DNA from: Apodospora peruviana
Taxonomy: Eukaryota > Ascomycota > Sordariomycetes > Sordariales > Lasiosphaeriaceae
Assembly: GCA_033439685.1 (NCBI GenBank)
Contig: JAUEDM010000002.1
Location: 2,790,001-2,854,000 of the forward strand
Reading direction: 5' to 3'
Length of the DNA: 64,000 bases
In this document: positions 60,311 through 64,000 of the stretch, in pieces
How positions within the stretch are numbered: the first letter of the stretch is position 1
Layout: each line of letters opens with the position of its first letter
Program-made: the position numbers and the translations under genes
The notes under the pieces: model-generated
What the model was told of the DNA's origin: nothing
What the model saw: only the letters and a program-made list of their open reading frames with translations
Database searches by the model: none

Positions 60311-60339
<29 letters not shown>
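60311..60339. repeat. T29 homopolymer tract
   Basis: Twenty-nine consecutive T about 1.2 kb upstream of the phospholipase C start. Could be a poly(dA:dT) nucleosome-excluding element, or the A-tail scar of a minus-strand retroposed sequence; no adjacent retrosequence was recognised. Confidence 0.9.
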
Positions 60340-60999
60340 GTTTGGACGACCTTGTTGCTGTCTGCTGCCGACACCTCCGCCGCCGACCGCCCGCGATCCG
60401 ACCGAGCTCATTAGCAACCCAGCCGTAGCTGTTCCCCTGGTCTGTCGGCTGCATCCGGCGCATCAGCATCACCACACGCTTGCCCACTCACGAACAAGTG
60501 CGAACGCGCCTGGGTACACTGCGCTGCAGAGACACGCTTCTTTTTTCTTCCCGCAAATTTGCAGAGTTCGCGACTTTCGCAACACCTCTTCTGTTCCGTG
60601 GTTGGGGTTTTCGCTGCCAGGTCGGCGTTGAAGAACCTAAATAAGGCGCGGCGCTTTGCTGCGCTGCAACACTGGGCCTCTCCAAACGGCTGGTCATCAG
60701 GCGCGCGTTTCCAGGAACGCAGGCCAGCCCGCGTACAAGACGCCCTAACAGCACCGCCAGAGGGGAAACAAGGGAGGTCGCTTATTAGCAGCGAAGGGTT
60801 TACACTGCAGTCGACTGCCAGTTCTTTCCCCAGCGCTCGAAACTGGTGCCTCTGGACTCCGAGGTGCACCCAATTCCCCCAATTCCTGGAATATACCCGA
60901 AAAGAGCAACTTGCATACGACTGCCACCTCATCATCCTGCCGTGAGCTGCCGGGACTATCGCACCACAGCCCATACCCTACCCGCTCCATCATCCCCTT

Positions 61000-61013
61000 C
61001 CCCCCCCCCCCCC
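61000..61013. repeat. C14 homopolymer tract
   Basis: Fourteen consecutive C in a pyrimidine-rich stretch about 490 bp upstream of the phospholipase C start codon. Homopolymer length is prone to sequencing error. Confidence 0.85.
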
Positions 61014-61497
61014 TCCCCATATAATCAAAGCAGCCGTACCGTACGCACCTGAACCTGTCATTTGTGCCGTACCAGTACCCCCAATATACTTGCTGCACAA
61101 GACAGACGACAGACGACTAGCCCGGTGCGCCTTACTGTCTGCTCACTGCAGTTAGTGTGGGATTGATCATTCACTCTCTAACACGAAAAGAGCCCAGTCT
61201 CGTCCATTCCTTTTACTACAAGACGACCCCCCCCTACCTTCGACTCTAATCACACTGGAGTCGACCGCTTGGCATATATTTCCCTGCTATATTTCTACTG
61301 TATACCTGAATCGCGCCGACCTATCAGACTACGCTCATAAAATGCGGCGAAAGGGATCTTGTCTTATATAGTTCTCGGGCTTCTTTTCATCACGACCGTG
61401 GCAACGTTCACCAGCAAGTCCTAACTCAGCATAATAGCTGGCGCTAGTCTCTTGTATGGGTTCGTGTCCCGGTGGTGCTCGCTGCCCGCTCGATACT

Positions 61498-64000
61498 ATG
61501 TCTTCCAACACCGACCCGATCCGTCAAAACCCGCCTTCCTGTCTTTCTCCGTCGGTCATCCCAGCCATGGCCTCCGAAAATATCCAGCCGAGGCGTTTAA
61601 GTCCTGGCAACATGCGGATCAGTCTCCCCTTGCGGCCCCATCCCATCGCAGTCCCTATATCGGCCATGAGCAACCCTTCCGTTTCTCCCAGCTCCTTGCA
61701 CACATCCCCCACCTTGTCACCCGAGACAACGGGGACTGTGATGACAGCGAGCAGCTCCGTTCAAGAGTCACCTGAACTCTTTGAACCATTCCCGGAGAAG
61801 GACCTGCAAGGAATGGAGGCTCCGGTTCCCCCTCTTCGGCTTCCCGAAGCCATTACAGCCCTACAGCCTGATGCTGCCTTGTCTCGGAAGACAAGTGCAA
61901 ATTCTCTGGGACAAAACGCTACTAGAATCCCAGGGCAGACGGCGATGGGTGAAGTCGTAAAATCCACGAGCCTTATACGACGGGCCTCGAACAGTATGAA
62001 GAAAGTTACCGAGTTCCTGCCAGGACGTCGGGCGTCTACGACCCATCCAAACAGCCGGGATGGAAGTGTTGGACCGGGTGTAGTACGGGGTCGAAGGGGA
62101 AGCACCAGCAACCCGGAGCCGAGTAGCGCCATCTTCATCGACTCAGATGATGACTGTGCTATTGAAAAGGATGACATAGTTTCCCTGTTTGCCGGCGACG
62201 GAACTCCGCGGGACTTCTCTCTTCTTTCGTACCCGGCTTCAACCGCCCAGCCCGCTCTTACGACGGGGCCGGTGGTACCATTGATTTTACGCCAAGGCAT
62301 CCCGATACAGAAGGTCGGTAAAGGGAAGAATCCTAAGAAGATTACTTTCTACCTTGATCCGGATGCGGGCAAGATCACTTGGGAGAAGAGCCAGAACAGC
62401 AGGAGAGCCTCGAAATCGATATATATCGACGACATCAAGGAGATCCGCAAGGGCGATGATATACGCCAATATCGCCTTGACGCTGGAATTTCAGAGTCCA
62501 AGGAACCGCTCTTTTTTTCTGTGCTTTACACTGTACCTGACAAGCCAGGAACCAAGGTCATGCACCTACTTTGCCATGATGAGGCTACTTTTCGAACCGT
62601 GACCGAAGCGCTCGAGGCCATTTCCAAACATCGCCAAGATTTCGCGACGAGTCTAATGGCCTTTAACGACAAGGCTGTCCGAGCCTACTGGCGGAACGAA
62701 ATGGCAAAACAGTTCGGGGAGAATTTTCGTGCTGCGGAGGACGGTGATATCGACTTCCTTGGGGTTGAACGGATGTGCCGGTGCCTGCATATCCATGTCC
62801 CCACAGACATGCTCCGTGATAGGTTCGACCGTGTCAAGGCAAGGCAGACTAGCCGGGATGATTTGCCATCGAACCAAACCTCTCCTTCTCGCCTGAATTT
62901 CGCCGAATTCTTGGAATTTGTGCGGTTGATGAAGACGAGGAAAGATATCCGACCTCTGTATCGTCAGAACACGGCAGACGTCGAGACCGGAATGACAAGA
63001 GATGAATTCATGGAATTTCTGCGCAATGTGCAGTGCGAAAACATCGACGAAGATGTCACGCATTGGGATGGTGTTTTCACCAGGTTCGCCCGCAAAGGCA
63101 AGCCGAGGGATGCTGAACGGCCAGCCGCTGAGAGTGAAGAGAGACTGACCATGTCCGAGTCTGCGTTAGCGAGCTTCCTCACTTCAACGTCAAATCTCGT
63201 GGTTTCCAAGATGCCGTCGACCATTGATCATCTGAACCGGCCAATGAACGAGTACTACATATCAAGCTCGCACAATACGTATCTCCTTGGACGGCAGGTT
63301 GCGGGGGTGTCGAGCGTCGAGGGTTACATATCGGCGCTACTCCGGGGCTGCCGATGTGTAGAGGTCGACTGTTGGGACGGTCCTGACGATCAGCCGGTCG
63401 TGATGCATGGACATACCTGGACCACCAGGATCTCTTTTTTGGAGGTCATCAGGACCATCAACAAGTACGCTTTTTCGGCCGTTAACACACCATTGTGGAT
63501 CTCGCTTGAGGTTCGTTGCAATTCCACGACACAAGCGAATATGGCCAAGATCATGATTGAAACTTTTGGCGAGAAGCTCGTTCGTGAGCCGCTTGATACG
63601 ACCAACAAGAACCAACTTCCGTCACCAGCTGATTTAGCAAATCGCATCCTCATCAAAGTCAAAAAGTCGCAACCCCAAGAGGAACTTCTCAAGGGCGGGG
63701 AGCGGCTTGGGAGGAGGAGGGGCAACAGCCTCCCTTCACCTTACCAGCGTGCCCTGGACAGTATTCCCATAACTACCGGCGCGGTGCCTTCAAGTCCTCT
63801 ACTGAGTCCCAATCGCACCACAAGGATTAAGACCATCACCGAAGGCCAAGTTCATGAAGAACCAAGTAGCAGCCCTAGCGAGTGCGAAAGCGAGAGTGAA
63901 AAGGATTCGGCAAAAAAGAGCAACAGCAAAATTAACCCTGTGCTTGGGGACCTTGGTGTGTACTGCATGGGCATCCACTTCGACGGCTTCGACACTCCGG
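61498..64000 (+). CDS. Phosphoinositide-specific phospholipase C (3' end beyond window)
   Basis: An open frame without introns for at least 834 codons, cut by the window end. The ATG at 61498 has A at -3; an in-frame ATG at 61456 would add 14 residues. Residues 1-250 are Ser/Pro-rich and disordered. A PH-like domain follows (KGKNPKKITFYLDPDAGKIT, about 280-400), then an EF-hand-like region (about 400-550). The PI-PLC X domain starts near 580 with NEYYISSSHNTYLLGRQ. The catalytic histidines are H592 (SSHNTY) and H637 (VMHGHTWT), with calcium-binding acidic residues in CVEVDCWDG. A Ser/Glu-rich linker precedes DLGVYCMGIHFDGFDTP at the edge; the catalytic Y domain and C2 should follow outside. 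The enzyme cleaves PIP2 to IP3 and diacylglycerol (yeast Plc1 type). Confidence 0.95.
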   Translation, partial: MSSNTDPIRQNPPSCLSPSVIPAMASENIQPRRLSPGNMRISLPLRPHPIAVPISAMSNPSVSPSSLHTSPTLSPETTGTVMTASSSVQESPELFEPFPEKDLQGMEAPVPPLRLPEAITALQPDAALSRKTSANSLGQNATRIPGQTAMGEVVKSTSLIRRASNSMKKVTEFLPGRRASTTHPNSRDGSVGPGVVRGRRGSTSNPEPSSAIFIDSDDDCAIEKDDIVSLFAGDGTPRDFSLLSYPASTAQPALTTGPVVPLILRQGIPIQKVGKGKNPKKITFYLDPDAGKITWEKSQNSRRASKSIYIDDIKEIRKGDDIRQYRLDAGISESKEPLFFSVLYTVPDKPGTKVMHLLCHDEATFRTVTEALEAISKHRQDFATSLMAFNDKAVRAYWRNEMAKQFGENFRAAEDGDIDFLGVERMCRCLHIHVPTDMLRDRFDRVKARQTSRDDLPSNQTSPSRLNFAEFLEFVRLMKTRKDIRPLYRQNTADVETGMTRDEFMEFLRNVQCENIDEDVTHWDGVFTRFARKGKPRDAERPAAESEERLTMSESALASFLTSTSNLVVSKMPSTIDHLNRPMNEYYISSSHNTYLLGRQVAGVSSVEGYISALLRGCRCVEVDCWDGPDDQPVVMHGHTWTTRISFLEVIRTINKYAFSAVNTPLWISLEVRCNSTTQANMAKIMIETFGEKLVREPLDTTNKNQLPSPADLANRILIKVKKSQPQEELLKGGERLGRRRGNSLPSPYQRALDSIPITTGAVPSSPLLSPNRTTRIKTITEGQVHEEPSSSPSECESESEKDSAKKSNSKINPVLGDLGVYCMGIHFDGFDTP

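Larger units (their letters stand above)
46393..61497. other. Gene-poor region (about 15 kb)
   Basis: No reading frame here shows a recognisable family, a clear start context or a sensible spliced product. The longest frames (51842-52369 and 54277-54951, both minus) look random. Base composition is mixed, not strongly AT-rich, so RIP-mutated transposon relics are not obvious. It contains a CAC microsatellite, a T29 tract, a C14 tract and many GTAC-rich palindromic words. Part of the right end must be promoter and leader of the phospholipase C gene. Long non-coding transcripts or small unannotated genes cannot be excluded by eye. Confidence 0.45.

Overview
The window is nuclear DNA of a filamentous ascomycete. 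The genes have short GT-AG introns (51-106 nt in most cases) with CTAAC/CTGAC-type branch sites. The coding sequence is GC-rich, and the proteins are ascomycete families. A 24-residue CaaX pheromone precursor at 34922-34996 closely resembles the one known from Neurospora and points to Sordariomycetes, probably Sordariales. I infer the order and cannot name the species.

Region 1 (1-14 kb) holds six units: a mitochondrial aspartate/glutamate-type carrier with EF-hands (1440-3708); a 2EXR/F-box-like protein (4509-5276, minus); a cystinosin-like PQ-loop lysosomal/vacuolar transporter (6405-7321), followed in the same frame by a C-terminal remnant of a zinc-type alcohol dehydrogenase/quinone reductase; an unknown Cys-rich protein (9258-10022); an unknown two-exon gene whose frame stays open past its TAG (10479-11508); and a Dug3-type glutamine amidotransferase of glutathione degradation (11883-13567, minus). 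Region 2 (14.6-22.2 kb) has an 11-copy 14-bp minisatellite, the mitochondrial dynamin Mgm1/OPA1, a Zrg17-type zinc transporter subunit and a divergently transcribed fungal membrane protein. Region 3 (22.2-28.2 kb) is almost empty apart from a small frameshifted reading frame. Region 4 (28-46.4 kb) is gene dense: the MYND protein SamB/Mub1; a tRNA-Lys(CUU) gene; the ribosome-biogenesis factor EBP2; the hydrophobic mating pheromone precursor; cyanase; a basic coiled-coil protein; and the very large TFIIIC B-box-binding subunit. Region 5 (46.4-61.5 kb) is about 15 kb with no gene I can support. The window ends inside a phosphoinositide-specific phospholipase C.

The strongest unusual signal is the tRNA-Lys(CUU) gene at 31625-31756. 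Its D-loop is interrupted by 59 nt that look like a spliceosomal intron: a GTAAGA start, an ACTAAC branch motif and a CTCTAG end. Removing these 59 nt gives a perfect 73-nt cloverleaf. The interruption is between tRNA positions 14 and 15, not the 37/38 site used by tRNA splicing endonuclease. Other notable points are the unlisted pheromone gene, the in-frame stops inside apparently coding sequence, micro-exons carrying key residues, and telomere-like boxes upstream of two genes.

The genes do not form one pathway. They are a typical mixed housekeeping set (mitochondria, zinc and cystine transport, glutathione turnover, ribosome assembly, Pol III transcription, cyanate detoxification, mating, lipid signalling).
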